Under the pieces are notes generated by a model. The model searched no databases. It was given only the letters and a program-made list of their open reading frames with translations, and was not told the origin of the DNA. A DNA stretch of 64,000 bases from Atherix ibis (lineage: Eukaryota; Arthropoda; Insecta; Diptera; Athericidae), in the NCBI GenBank assembly GCA_958298945.1, contig OY282607.1:75136868-75200867 (forward strand), written 5' to 3'. The position numbers were made by a program, and so were the translations under genes. Positions 9,415 to 20,978 of the stretch are shown one piece after another (position 1 is the first letter of the stretch; the number at the start of each line of letters is the position of its first letter).

Positions 9415-12400
9415 TTTATGAAACGTCGTAAAACAGTTTTGACATTGTAAATCACCAATCGTCAAATAGAACAACCATCGGGTTTTTGGGTTTTCCTTTG
9501 TTAATATTCTTAAGTTTTATTTTATAATAAAAAATATATATTCTTTAGATTTTCTTTAATTATAATATTGTAGAAAAGTAAAGCCCAAGTGAATTTCAGT
9601 GACAAAAAATAATCATAATAAAGCAGTAATTGGCTGATAAAAATATTTTACATAATAGAAACGAATACAAAAATATATATTAGATCAATGGAAAAGTTAA
9701 AAAATTTTGTTTTTTATAAGTTGTCTTGAAATAGTGAGGGTTTGTTCACAAATTTAATTTATGTATCATTCTTTGATAAATAAATTTAATTAACATCAAC
9801 AAAAAATATCATCATTTGGAGATATTTTTGTATATATTCTTCTTATTCCAAGGTCTTTTGTCCTTCAGGTCTCCTACTATGTTCACATCAATTATATTAG
9901 GATACCGCCCTTCGCCTTATTTTGTTCTTTCATTAGGACGCCATCGCAAAGAATTGTAGTATCTCCTCGATTGTATCTTAAAACATTGATGCACCTTTGG
10001 CTACGTTTTCGTCTTCTTGTGAAAACATTTGTTCTAGTATGTTATTAATTTAATATTAATGCATATCTTTTAGACCATTTCTCTTTAGCTGCACTTTATG
10101 CCTCTTTATTAGCTTTTCGATATTTCTTTTTTTTAATTGTACCTCAAGTATAGGTTAAAATGAATCAGTTCAGCTATTAACGATAAATGTTGAGAAAATC
10201 CGAAACAGAAACGGCCTGGAGCCCAAGGTTTTAGTACGAACCGCTTTGGGCAACTTTCGTATTAAATATACAATGTTCTCTATCACTAGACAAAAAGATA
10301 CATAATATTAACAAATGTTTTTAAATGTACATGCAAAATTAAAGGAGGGTTGGTTGACTATAAATCCAAATTGCTCTTTCAAACCATATTGTTCTTTACT
10401 ATAATTTCAATTCTAAATTTAAAAAAAAATGGAACCGTTTTTTTTTAAATTTTATTTTATTAATTAAGTAGTAAATTTAGTAACGATCTAATTTTTAAGC
10501 CAACAAGCAATGTTACAACTTTTATAGTAATCGACCAAAAATATATGCTTCAATCAAATAAAATCTACCTAAATAAAATATATCTTAATCCCACATTTTG
10601 AATTAAATACTCGGACAAACATTCTCATAAATTTGTCGAATACTTTGCAAATAAACAACTATAACAAATTTTTATCTCTTCCAAATGAGTTTACCTTTAC
10701 AATACACTTTAAGTACATAATATTGTTATCTTAATTGATCGAAAAAATTCTATCATAATTCTTATGAAAGTGAAGAAAATCATTTTTTTCCGCAAGTCGG
10801 CACATTTACAATAATATCACAAAAAGTTGTCCGAAAGTCCCATTTAGGGCTTTGTCGGTGATGATTACGCATTTTCATATAATTCACTTTGGACTTTCGA
10901 GATATTAAAAGTTCTCCCCGATGATTTGCTAACTTCATTATCATCAATGCCTTTTCATAGCATAAATATCTTAAGGAAAAATCTTTTGAAATATTTCTGC
11001 GGTTATTTTCGCCATAATTTGGGCAATTACCTTACACCAAATATACACATTATGACCTTGTCATTTTCTATTTATTGTTTTATGAAAAAACTGAAAAGCA
11101 ATTCTTAATGTAATAATAGGTTTTTTTTAAAAACAATTTTAGTTGATAAGTTCTAAAAACGTTTGAAAATGAGAAAATGGCCTTTCTATAATTATGCTAA
11201 TAGGAAAATTTATATTTCATGGAAAAGAATATTTTTTTAAAATTGTATTTTACTTTTAGTTTATTTTTACATTTAATATTTTTAATGTGATAATATAAAT
11301 AATAAATTTCTTACCAAATATTTTCATAATCATTTATTTTATATATAAAAGAAAATTGTTTAAAATTTTTGTTTTTATATTATGCCATATAAATTGATTA
11401 CTAAAAATTTTTATTAGAAAAAATTTGAATTCTTATCATTTAATATTTTATTCATCGTATCTTCAATGTGCATATTAAAAGTGGACTAAATTTATATAAA
11501 AGATATTATGAAATTTGGATCACATTTAAAATTTTCTGATGATGGAATGTGTATAGAATGTAAATGTTTAGGAATGTTAATTTATCAAGTTCATAATTAT
11601 AATCTTGTTCTTTATCATAAGCCTAAAAAACACAATTATGGTATGATTGGTTATACACAAGCTCGCTAAAAATTCATGAAAATTGTAATAGTTCAAATTT
11701 AAGAAAAATTCTGGGCTCATTCTTAATAAATATATAATTTGTTAATACGTTTTTATATTAAGGATTCAATGCGAATGCGGCATACACAATTTTTGTGCTA
11801 CTACTACCATCTATTGAGGATTATATGCACTAGAAAATCTAAAAAAAATTATTTTGAATGAAATTTCTTGTGCAAAATAAGTTAAACTTTTTTCTATCCA
11901 CTTTAATAAGAAATTATCTGAAATAGATTTATTTAAAAATAACACTGAATCGTTATTCAAATTATTCCACACTGAAACTGCAATTTAAAGTTCTTTCAAT
12001 TATCAATCTGCTATCTATTGGCCAAAAATTAAGTGCTATTTTTTATTATAATTCAGATAAAGTATGGATAATCTGAGATAATTCGCAGTATTACTTTTCC
12101 TGTGATAGTATGAAAAAATATCTCGCTTTTATAGTAGATTTTCCTCTCCTCCTGTCTCTGTACTCTAAGATGGCCATAATATGTAGTATGGAATAATTGT
12201 AACTTGCACAAATAGTCTGCATACCGCCTCTTTCTATTACGGAATGTAATAAGTAAAATTTTACTTATCCATAATTTAAACCCAATTCGCAATTCCGTAA
12301 TTTCATATGTACGCGTATTTTGATTTTATCTATTTTGGATTGGAAAATTGTTCAGCTCTGCCTAGCTAGTTCTCCTATAAGCCTATGGTGTCCATAGTTA

Positions 12401-12490
12401 TGCTCTAATATTACAATAGTTTGCGTGTTATCTTTGACACTTCTCGATCTCCGATATTTACATATATGATTATAGTACTCCAACGTATAC
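9415..12490. other. unassigned AT-rich DNA
   Basis: No supported gene. Less AT-rich patches lie at about 9840-10010, 10190-10270 and 10790-11000. Their frames are short and broken and I could not connect them to a family. The frame at 10926-11108 looks like chance. Confidence 0.45.
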
Positions 12491-12495
12491 AAAAT

Positions 12496-12592
12496 ACGTG
12501 ACTTTAGGTAGGTTTATTAATAAGTGTAAACTAATTTTTTTCGGAGCTTAAAATTAGTTTACACTTATTAATAAACCTACCTAAAGTCACGT
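12496..12592. repeat. 43-bp perfect palindrome, 11-base loop
   Basis: Arms 12496-12538 and 12550-12592 are exact inverted copies. The left arm begins acgtgactttaggtaggttt. A partial third copy of the word aaagtcac follows at about 12605-12612. There is no TIR-plus-target-duplication pattern. Confidence 0.95.
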
Positions 12593-12652
12593 TATATCAC
12601 TTGTTTAAAGTCACATTATAACAAACTTGTAGATATATATATTGAACAAACT

Positions 12653-12775
12653 ATGTTACGTTCGATATTAATTACCGCATTCTATGCAATAGTATTTATT
12701 GCATAGAATAATTACCGCATTCTATGCAATAAATACTATTGCATAGAATGCGGTAATTAATATCAAACGTAACAT
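12653..12775. repeat. 57-bp near-perfect palindrome with inner palindrome
   Basis: Arms 12653-12709 and 12719-12775 match at 56 of 57 positions and are separated by 9 bases that repeat part of the arm (attaccgc). Each arm itself contains a smaller inverted repeat around attctatgcaata. This suggests at least two rounds of inverted duplication. Confidence 0.95.
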
Positions 12776-12944
12776 ATTAGCCTAACCAGTCTAAACAGTT
12801 TAGTTGATACTGTAACTCTCCTAGCTGCGTACATATTTTTTCTGACTAGATTAAGGGATTTTGTAACTGTTTTTTTTTATCTGAGAGCTTGAGAAAATCG
12901 TTGCTACCTTATACTTTCTTATAATCAAATCTTTCCTCTCAGTT

Positions 12945-13015
12945 AAACCTGCTAGGATAGTCGATATCTGAAAAAATGTCAAACTTTCTGAGATATCGTC
13001 TATTCTAGCAGGTTT
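12945..13015. repeat. 25-bp inverted repeat inside the LINE remnant
   Basis: Arms 12945-12969 (aaacctgctaggatagtcga...) and 12991-13015 match at 23 of 25 positions with a 21-base spacer. The right arm is part of the reverse transcriptase coding sequence just before AGFPQG, so the left arm is probably the inverted copy. Confidence 0.85.
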
Positions 13016-13189
13016 TCCTCAAGGTTGTATCCTTGATCCCTTAATATACAGTATTCACACCCATCATCTTCCTACGAATAATAAAAACATAATAGTTTCA
13101 TATAATATTGTCACAAAAATCCCTATAAATAGATTCAAAATGAGGAGACTGAAAGTGTCGTATCTAGAACGGCAGCATTATTCCACCGT

Positions 13190-13298
13190 TTTGTCGATAT
13201 AAAGTTCTAAATAAGATACTTTATTTAGTTAAGCGTTTGTCGATATAAAGTTCTAAATAAGATACTTTATTTAGATCTTTATATCGACAAACGCTTAA
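13190..13298. repeat. direct repeat plus 22-bp palindrome
   Basis: A 39-base unit (tttgtcgatataaagttcta...) is present at 13190-13228 and again at 13236-13274. An inverted copy of 22 bases links 13229-13250 with 13277-13298. A direct and an inverted copy side by side resembles a complex template-switch event. Confidence 0.9.
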
Positions 13299-13564
13299 CA
13301 CGTAGCCCATACACAAAATTAAAAATAATAGAATTTAACTGACCATATAAGCTGTTGCTGCGATTCTTAGATACAATATCAAATCGAGAACAAGATGTTT
13401 CTTTATAATACAGTACTGAAGCCAATTTTGACGTACCGACTAGAACTTTGGTGGTCGACGAAGAGTTTCAACTCCATCAAAATATCGACTCACTAAAATC
13501 TAGAATCCTACGATATCATAAAAGATCGTTTCACTGCTTCATATAATTATGACAGGCAATATTA

Positions 13565-16500
13565 CCCTGTTAATATAATCTATTTATTATTGTACAATAA
13601 ATGTAGTAGACGACATCTTTTAAAATTATTTAAAAAAAATATTTAATTAAGAACTTTGTACGTGTATGCACAATTATTTCATGTTCAATGTTGAAAAGAT
13701 AATTTTTGAAAGATTTGCACAATTTATGGTGCATTCAGTTCCTTTGGAATCAATTTTCTGTTATGTTGCTACAATGAAAGAATTTATATCCAAGTGGATA
13801 ACGAAAATCAATATCTGAAGAAAATTATCCACACTTGTACATTTCCGGAAGAGTATACCATCGACTAACATAGTTGTGGATTTAATAGAAATTCTCCGTT
13901 TACCCAAACTAACTGTAATATGGTATGACTTAAAAGTGCATCAACGATAAAAAGTTGGAATGCATCTTTGTTGTTATTTGAAAATGAAATAAGCCCATGG
14001 AATGGTTCCAATTATGTCCAAGCCATTGCGTCGAATATTAAATAGGATTTAAAAGTAATTTAATAACAGACAATGTACATACCATCCTCGTACAATGTGC
14101 ATACAAATAATGAGTACAGTTGCAATTCCGTTTTGTTATTAGCATTGAATGAATGACCTTCTGCTTGCGCAAAAACATAGTATTTTGTTAAATTAAAGGC
14201 GATAATACTGCATTCTGCAATGTGACAATATAATTGTAGAACATTTGACATTGTCGACTTTATTCTAACACTATCAGACTAACTGTATTACGACAAGAAG
14301 TGGAAACTTCACACTCAATTGATTCAATTAAAATCGCAAATTGCATTGCTAGTAGAAATTGAGAATTTGCATTCTGTTAAAAGTCAGATAACATTTTTAA
14401 ATGGGAAATTTTCCATTGCTACAATTAAATTTTTTCTTTTATAATAATAATTAAATGTAACAAATAAAAGTAAAATATTTATTACAACAAAAAACCGAAA
14501 AAAAGAGCTTGCAATTTTACAGCTCATTAAGAATAAATAATTGTTTGAGTTTCAATTCTCAATCCGTACAGTATATATGCACGTTTATGTTATGATAAGA
14601 GCTAAAAGAGTTTTATCATTAATTAATTTATATTTTTATTAGAACTTTCGACATTCGCACATAACCCCAATGGAATGCTAATAATTTTGGTGAGCTTATC
14701 CAACAAGGGTGAAATGGTAAATGTTTACGAATTTGAGTTTTCGCTGTTCAGTAGGTCCTTTTATAATATTGCATAAATTTTCATAAATTAAACATAAACT
14801 CGTATTCTATAAAGAGTTCTTTTCGTACAAATTACCTAACAACGATCATAGATTTAAATTATGGTATGACATTGTATATATTAATAATTATTATATAAAC
14901 ATAATGTTTACTCTTGAATTTTTCAACGTAGCGTAAAATTTTACACATTTATTAATATTATTTATTTTCACACATAAATTTGCAACATAAAAATTGAAAA
15001 TAAATGGGCTTTTTTCACATTTAAACGATGAAATTATATATTTCATTTTAACATAACGTATTTTTAATACAAATATTAATACTGAATAAAGAAATTTTAA
15101 AAAATCTTTAAAGAATATATAATTTAAAAAAAAAACGAAATTATTATATATATTGAAAGATAGAACCTTAAAATCAGTTCAAAGAATTCTGTCCACATAT
15201 ATTATGCTGAAATTTATTTGCATATATTGTAGAATAGTATATTATTTTATGATAACTTTTTTTGATATACTCGTAAATATCTATTTACAAATGCATAATA
15301 GTATACCAAGTATTATTTTAGATTTTCAACTCGTCAATAACGATCTCGGAAAAAAATTAATTTGCTGTGCATATCTGAATGATTTATAAAAGAAATTCTA
15401 TCCCAAGATAAAATGTTTGAAATTTTTTATAATAAGTAATGAATAAAAGACAGACATATAAAGTAGCAAATAAAAGCATACAAATTTTTTGATTTTCTTT
15501 CAATATTTGCATTAGTAAAAGAAAGTTTCAATTGAGCTTAAATTCCATAAGAGCTGCTCTCAAATTTATATTGAATTAATGTACTTGCTTCTTATGATGG
15601 AGTGAATGACTTTATTCGAACAACAAAATCTTGAATTGGCATTTAGGCAATGAGCTTGTCAATCAATTGCTGGGAAAAAATCTGTATTACCCGGTATTTA
15701 CAGCATTTCCTAAGTTACCACTTCGGAAACCACCTTTACCCCAGCTGCCCATCATTTAACGTTCAACTCACTACTTTCTAACGGAATGGCACTTTTCCCA
15801 TGATTTAATATCCTTTTCAAGTCCTCTGTTTAACTTCTCAACACAAACTAAGATTCGATCTACAAAATCGCATCACATCTTACTTTTCCATGTAACTAAC
15901 CAATGACCGACTTCAACTAAACCACACACTTACAAGTCACCAAACTTAATGGTCGTGGAGCTGAGTCATAGTATATGGCTCGCATTTTTTTATACAGAAT
16001 TATTTACTTATTAAGATAATAATTAACATATGTTGAAATTATTATATTTTATAAATTAGCTTAGGGCCTCGAAATATGGCTAAGATATAGGTGCTAAGTA
16101 CAGAGATCGATGCGCTTGGTTTATATGTTAACAAACCTGATCGGAAGTTGAATAGTTTCAGTAATCATGACTCATACGGAAACCTTTTCAAAATTAGTTA
16201 AGATTGAATTAAAAATTCATATAAAAAAAGCAAGTCCCAAATTTTGCGGTAAATGAAACAAATATGTCCTCAAGTTCATATAGGATCTATAAGTTTGGTT
16301 TATATAAAAGGCTCTGTCCTACAGGAAGTGATTAAACACGTCGACTCATACTAAAAGTACAGATTTTTTTATAAAAAAATAAAAATTAATTAAAAAGTGG
16401 ACAGCTTTAAACATAAAAAAATTAATCGAAGAATATTAAATTTTAATCGAGACTTAAAAGGATTTTTCTTTCTTAAAACCATTTCTCTCAAACAATAAAA

Positions 16501-16630
16501 ATAAATCCAATGAACTATCCAAAATTTGTTCGATACTCACAGATATTTTACAAATACAATAAATATGCTTGTCTCTATTATCAAAAACATTAATGCGTCC
16601 GCTGTTCATATAGTTTTTAACGTATTCTTC
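13565..16630. other. unassigned AT-rich DNA
   Basis: No gene I can support. Frames at 14060-14251 (minus) and 15153-15389 (plus) have AT-driven composition and no motif. The block 15650-15990 is less AT-rich, without a recognised frame. A TATA-like word (tatataaaagg) at about 16300 has no gene behind it that I can see. Confidence 0.45.
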
Positions 16631-16639
16631 GCTACAAAT

Positions 16640-16800
16640 GCAGATGATACGGCCTGACTCGTATCCGGCAAAACTCCTCAACATAATTCCGAAACTCTCC
16701 AAATTAAAACTCAAACTCTGGGAAATTCGTTTACCAGAAGGAAAAGAAAATATATTAAAGAGCTTGACATAAATTCCACACAAAATTCATATAAGACTAG
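16640..16800 (-). repeat. diverged repeat shared with 30150-30300
   Basis: On the minus strand this block and the one at 30150-30300 share gtgt..aatttatg near one end, then tttct..tggtaaac, and (a)tttggagagtttcgga against atttggagaatttcgga. A 109-codon frame crosses it (16454-16783, minus), with a stretch reading SGKRISQSLSFNLESFG against FYGKPVTQDLYLDLENFG in the other copy. It may be the N-terminal part of an old mariner or another repeat family. I do not recognise it with confidence. Confidence 0.4.
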
Positions 16801-17700
16801 AACTAAACTAAATGAACTTACGGACTAGAATTCCGGAGCGCTACAAAGCCTTCCAATGCTCACTTTTATTTTTGAAATAGTTTTATTCAGTATGATCCTA
16901 AAGTTTTTTATTTTTGTGATGTTACTGGATCTCGTTATAAAAGGTTTCATTTTCATCTTTCCATTCATGCTCATGGCCATATTCAAGAGGGAGTGATCCT
17001 CTTCTTTCTTACCGTTTGGCAACCTAATCACCTCTTGATGGTACGAGTATAAGCAGCACTGGTGTAGAGACACGGCTCAAAAAGGCATTAATCGACATTA
17101 AGTTTTCCAAATTAATTGATATTAAGTAATACAATATCTACTATTAACTATTCTGCACTTGTAAATCTCTGTAAAAATAAAATCATAATAATATTTTTCA
17201 ATCAGGAATTAAAAACTGGTTACAATTTTTGCTTTATATAATGTGGCACTGAATGAATTTTTTATTTACTAAATATAATAAAATTTACTTAATTATTAAA
17301 AGATTTATTGAAAATTAATAAAATTATGCTATAAAATAGCATATGTAATTGCATTATTCAGGGATAAATAAAAATGACTGATTCGAATACAATTTATAAC
17401 GTGGGAAAAAGTTTCTAATTATCAAATGCATGATTTTGGCAGCTCTTTAATCAACTCTAGTGATTGATCATCTACTTGCCCTAAAACCACAAAACAGAAA
17501 AGATAAACTTTTTTTTTTGTTGCAAACTTCAACTAATTTGGATTGATTAATATGTTTTGTTTCACAATAAAATTATTATTAAATTATATTAAAATCCTAT
17601 AGGGATGGTAAATTATAATTGGTGCATATACAAGTATGTATGAATGCACAATTTGAAAATAAAAATGAATATTATATATTTTTCAGGCAGTGTCATTATT
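16801..17700. other. unassigned DNA
   Basis: A minus-strand frame at 16825-17073 is followed by gtaagt-like sequence, but I see no second exon and no known motif. The rest is AT-rich. Confidence 0.4.
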
Positions 17701-17714
17701 CTAAAAACTTATTA

Positions 17715-17847
17715 CTTTTGCTAACAAAAAACTGAGTTAAATGTGATTTTACCATACATCATCAGCGTCATTAAAAATTTTACCATTTAAGGAGTTATGC
17801 ATGGGACGAAATAAATGGTAATCTGAAGGCGCTAGATCAGGGCTATA
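17715..17847 (-). pseudogene. mellifera-type mariner transposase, C-terminal part (C2)
   Basis: This is the separated 3' portion of the transposase at 19122-19750. Read on the minus strand it begins exactly at the TA target, continues SPDLAPSDYHLFRPM (third catalytic aspartate present), then HNSLNGKIFNDADDVW, and meets a stop. The other half ends in LSHPPY, and joining the two at one TA restores the expected PPYSPDLAPSDY order. The extreme C-terminus and 3' terminal repeat were not found. Confidence 0.85.
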
Positions 17848-19121
17848 CCACCTTGATCAAAAAGTTCCCGTGTGCGGCGCTCCCATCGTTCCGATTTGAG
17901 TTCTATTTTTTTGTTAAGTTGGTACATCTGTTGTTGATATTCCCTCTAAATGTTAGCGTCATACGAGTAGCTTGACATTTGCAAAAGTTACGTAGCCAAG
18001 AATACATCTATCTCTGTGTGTGTTGGCGATTTTTTACAATTTTAGGAATGGATTTAAATTTGGAACAACGAACTTGTATTAAATTTTGTGTAAAAAACGG
18101 ATTTAATGGTGCGGGAGCGTTGGAAATGTTGGAAAAGTGTTTCGGCAACGATTCTCTAAAGAAAACGGTCGTTTATCAGTGGCACGAGCGGTTCAAAAAT
18201 GGTCGTGAGTCAATCGAAGATGATGAACGCAGTGGCAGACCATCGATATCGAAAACCGACAAAAACATTGATAAAGTAAAAGAAATGTTGGTCAATAACC
18301 GCAAATTAACCATCGGAGAGATAGCGGAGGATTTGATAATTGCCTATGGATCCGTCCAAGACATTTTGGTTAATGATTTGGGTTTCCGTCGTGTAGCAGC
18401 AAAGTTGGTGCTAAAAGACCTCAATTTCATGCAAAAAAGAGACCGTGTTGACGTCGCAAAAGACATGATTTGCGAGGCTGAATCCGATCCCACATTCATC
18501 AAAAGGATCATTACTGGAGACGAGACGTGGGTTTATGAGTACGACACGCAATCCAGACATCAGACAAGTGAATGGCGTTCACCAAATGAGCCGAGACCAA
18601 AAAACCACGTTGTTTTCATTCAAAAAAGAAGGCAATGCTCACGGGTTCCATGGATAACAACGGTGTAGTGCATCATGCATTTTTGCCAGAAGGCCGGACA
18701 GTAAACAAAGAGCGTTATTCAACATTTGCGTGAAGCAATTCGCCGAAAGAGACCAGAATTGTCGGCAGAAAACTCGTGAATTTTGCACCATGATAACACA
18801 CCGTCGCACAGTGCCATCATTTTCATAATTTTTTGACGAAAAATGCAACCAATACCATCCAACAACCACCGAATTCACCTGATTTGGCTCCCTGTGACTT
18901 CTTTCTATTCAATCGAGTTAAAAAACCATTACGGGGATCACGTTTCGACAGTCGAGAGGAAGTAATGGAAAAATCGCAGGAAGCACTAATGGATTGCATC
19001 AAGCGCTGGCATAAATGTGTTAAAGTCGATGGGGATTACTTTAAAGGGGACAATATTTAGATGAATAAACTTGTATTTTTAATTTTCTAAATAAATTCCG
19101 GTAACTTTTTGATCAAGGTGG
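17848..19121 (+). mobile_element. mariner element D1 inserted into mariner C2
   Basis: The terminal repeats are well matched. The left reads CCACCTTGATCAAAAAGTT from 17848 and the right is its complement, aactttttgatcaaggtgg, ending at 19121. TA flanks both sides (17846-17847 and 19122-19123). At 1274 bp it is near full size. The flanks are the two halves of another mariner in opposite orientation, so D1 is the younger insertion. Confidence 0.95.
18048..19060 (+). pseudogene. mariner transposase of D1, frameshifted
   Basis: From the ATG at 18048 (MDLNLEQRTCIKFCVKNG) a frame of about 200 residues is open through both helix-turn-helix units, VVYQWHERFKNGRESIEDDE, SGRP, and GDETWVYEYD with the first catalytic aspartate. 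A frameshift near 18605 leads out of frame to the stop at 18668. In the next frame, VVHHAFLPEGRTVNKE is readable. Bases are missing near 18715, then ILHHDNTPSHS (second aspartate) follows with a nonsense codon, and finally NSPDLAPCDFFLFNRVKKPL (third aspartate) to the stop at 19058-19060. Architecture is DD34D-type. Ancient damage is modest, with at least three frame breaks. Confidence 0.9.
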
Positions 19122-19750
19122 TATGGTGGATGTGACAACACACCCCAACCTAATTCCAATAATTTTTGGCGAGTGATCAAAGATGTCTGCGGCTTTGTAT
19201 TGTCATGCTGGAAAACAACACCTTTACGATTTGCCAATTCTGGCCGCTTTTCTTTAACTGCATTGCTCAGTTTGACGAGTTGTTGAACGTACACGGTGGA
19301 ATTAATCGTTTCGTTTCTTGGTAAAAGTTCAAAGTGCAGAATTCCTTTATAATCCCACCAAACTGATAGCATAATCTTCTTTTGGTACATCTCAGCTTTT
19401 GATGTCGTCTGAAGTGGTTCATCTCGCATCAACCACGATCGTTTCCGATTAACGTTGTTGTAAACTATCCACTTTTCGTCGCCAGTTATCAGTCGTTTCA
19501 GAAATGGATCCGTTTCGTTGCGTTTCAGAAGCGAATCGCAGATGCTAATGCGTTGTGTCAAATGAATTTCCTTAAGCTGATGAGGAATCCATAAATCGAG
19601 TTTCTTAACATAGCCAAGCTGTTTTAATTTTTTTTCAATGTATGTATGCAATACATTGAGCTTTTCTGCAATCTCACAATGACGATGTTGTGCTATGATG
19701 ATCTGAGACGATAATGACCTTGAAATGGGTCTTATCAACTTTAATTAAAA
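19122..19750 (-). pseudogene. mellifera-type mariner transposase, middle part (C2)
   Basis: The minus-strand open frame (start of readable similarity near 19738) covers the second helix-turn-helix (CEIAEKLNVLHTYIEKKLKQ), DLWIPHQLKEIHLTQR, first catalytic aspartate in ITGDEKWIVYNNVNRKRSW, KKIMLSVWWDYKGILHFELLP, and the second in FQHDNTKPQTS. It then reads SHPPY and is cut by D1 at the TA. The rest lies at 17715-17847. The first helix-turn-helix and the 5' terminal repeat are missing beyond about 19750. I recall this motif set from Ammar/Famar-type (mellifera subfamily) transposases. Apart from the insertion and truncation this stretch has no stop, which suggests it was fairly young when hit. 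Confidence 0.9.
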
Positions 19751-19759
19751 TGAAGCCTT

Positions 19760-20976
19760 TCTTTCAAGGCTTCATTCCCATAAAATGCACATAACTTCTT
19801 GTGTACCTGCGGGCGTTCTTGCCTTTTCGGAAATAATACAATAAAATATATCTAAAATGCACGTCTGTCTTCCCATTTTTAAATTTGGATGAAAAAAAAC
19901 TAAATAGCTAAACCATACAATTTTTACTAAATTGAAGACGGAAGTCCAAACAACAAGAAAACAATATAGGTTAGGTGCTTTGAATACGTTGACATAATAA
20001 AAGAATGAACTAATACCATCTATTAACAAAATCCGCAATCACTTAGTTGCCAATCTAATAGATAAAATAAATAAGTTGACATACACTACTACTAAACCTG
20101 TTGTCGAAAAAAGTTTTTTTTATTGAAGGCATAGATATTCAGAGTTTTTTTTTTTGTAGAAACGATTTTTTATCAAATTTTTACGACTTTTTATTGTTAT
20201 CACTTAAATGTATGTTTGTATAGTAGTTCCATGCCTAGTTAGATATAGATTATTAATAAACGATAATTTAGGACCAACTTTCTATTCACCATCCTTTTTT
20301 ATTATTTTTTAATATATTTTGAAAGAAATTTAGAAGGATTTTATTCGAAGAAAAAAAAACAATTCAAATTTTCAAAGCAGTTATATTAAGATTGCTTGTT
20401 AAGTGATATAATTTGATATCTTTTTAAAAAAAAAAGTACTTCATCTTATGCTTTGAAGTATATAAATACTTTTACATGATATTATTATATTCGTTGACTT
20501 GGTATACATAAAAAATATAAGATTGATTTTTATTAAAAAAATCAATCTAATATTTTTTGTATAATTCATTTTTAAAAGGATAAAAGGATTTGTTTTTTTT
20601 TTGAAAAAAATTATTTCGCCGAAACCATTTCTAGAACAAATTTAAATGTAATGTTAAAAATAAAATACTTCAAAGGATATACTCGACTAACTTTTTGAAA
20701 ATGTGCTCACTTAACAGAATCCACGTATTGTATAATGGCAAATTATTATAAAAAGGTATAATTTAAAATTGGCACGAAATAGGACAAAATATATTTTGCT
20801 ACTACTATATGGTATGAGTCGGTTGATTTGATTTGTTGTCAAATATTTGAAATATTCATAGTCAAATATTTTATCTGCCATTAACACGTGCCTAGAAAAC
20901 AAAAAAAAACCTTTCAATCATTCAGATATGATATTTCCTTATTGGTAAACAATTTTTATAATTGTATTTTATATTG
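19760..20976. other. unassigned AT-rich DNA
   Basis: A small inverted repeat (agattgattttt / aaaatcaatct) lies at about 20510-20560. Minus frames at 19772-20038 and 20711-20917 have no recognisable motif. Confidence 0.5.
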
Positions 20977-20978
20977 TA

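Larger units (their letters stand above)
12850..13560 (+). pseudogene. Jockey-like LINE reverse transcriptase remnant
   Basis: Two blocks typical of Jockey-clade reverse transcriptases are readable on the plus strand. AGFPQGCILDPL at about 13008-13043 corresponds to the AGVPQGSVLGPL motif and is followed by an IHTHHLPT block resembling YTADLPT. Near 13394-13450, MFLYNTVLKPILTYRLELWW corresponds to the LLLYKAVLKPIWTYG..LWG block after the palm domain. The intervening FADD region is disrupted by inverted repeats and is not recognisable. Stops and shifts are frequent, so this is a dead fragment. Confidence 0.7.

Noticed and set aside
16295..16315. TATA-box-like promoter (tatataaaagg)
   Set aside because: No coding sequence or transcript signal downstream. 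Such words are expected by chance in AT-rich DNA.
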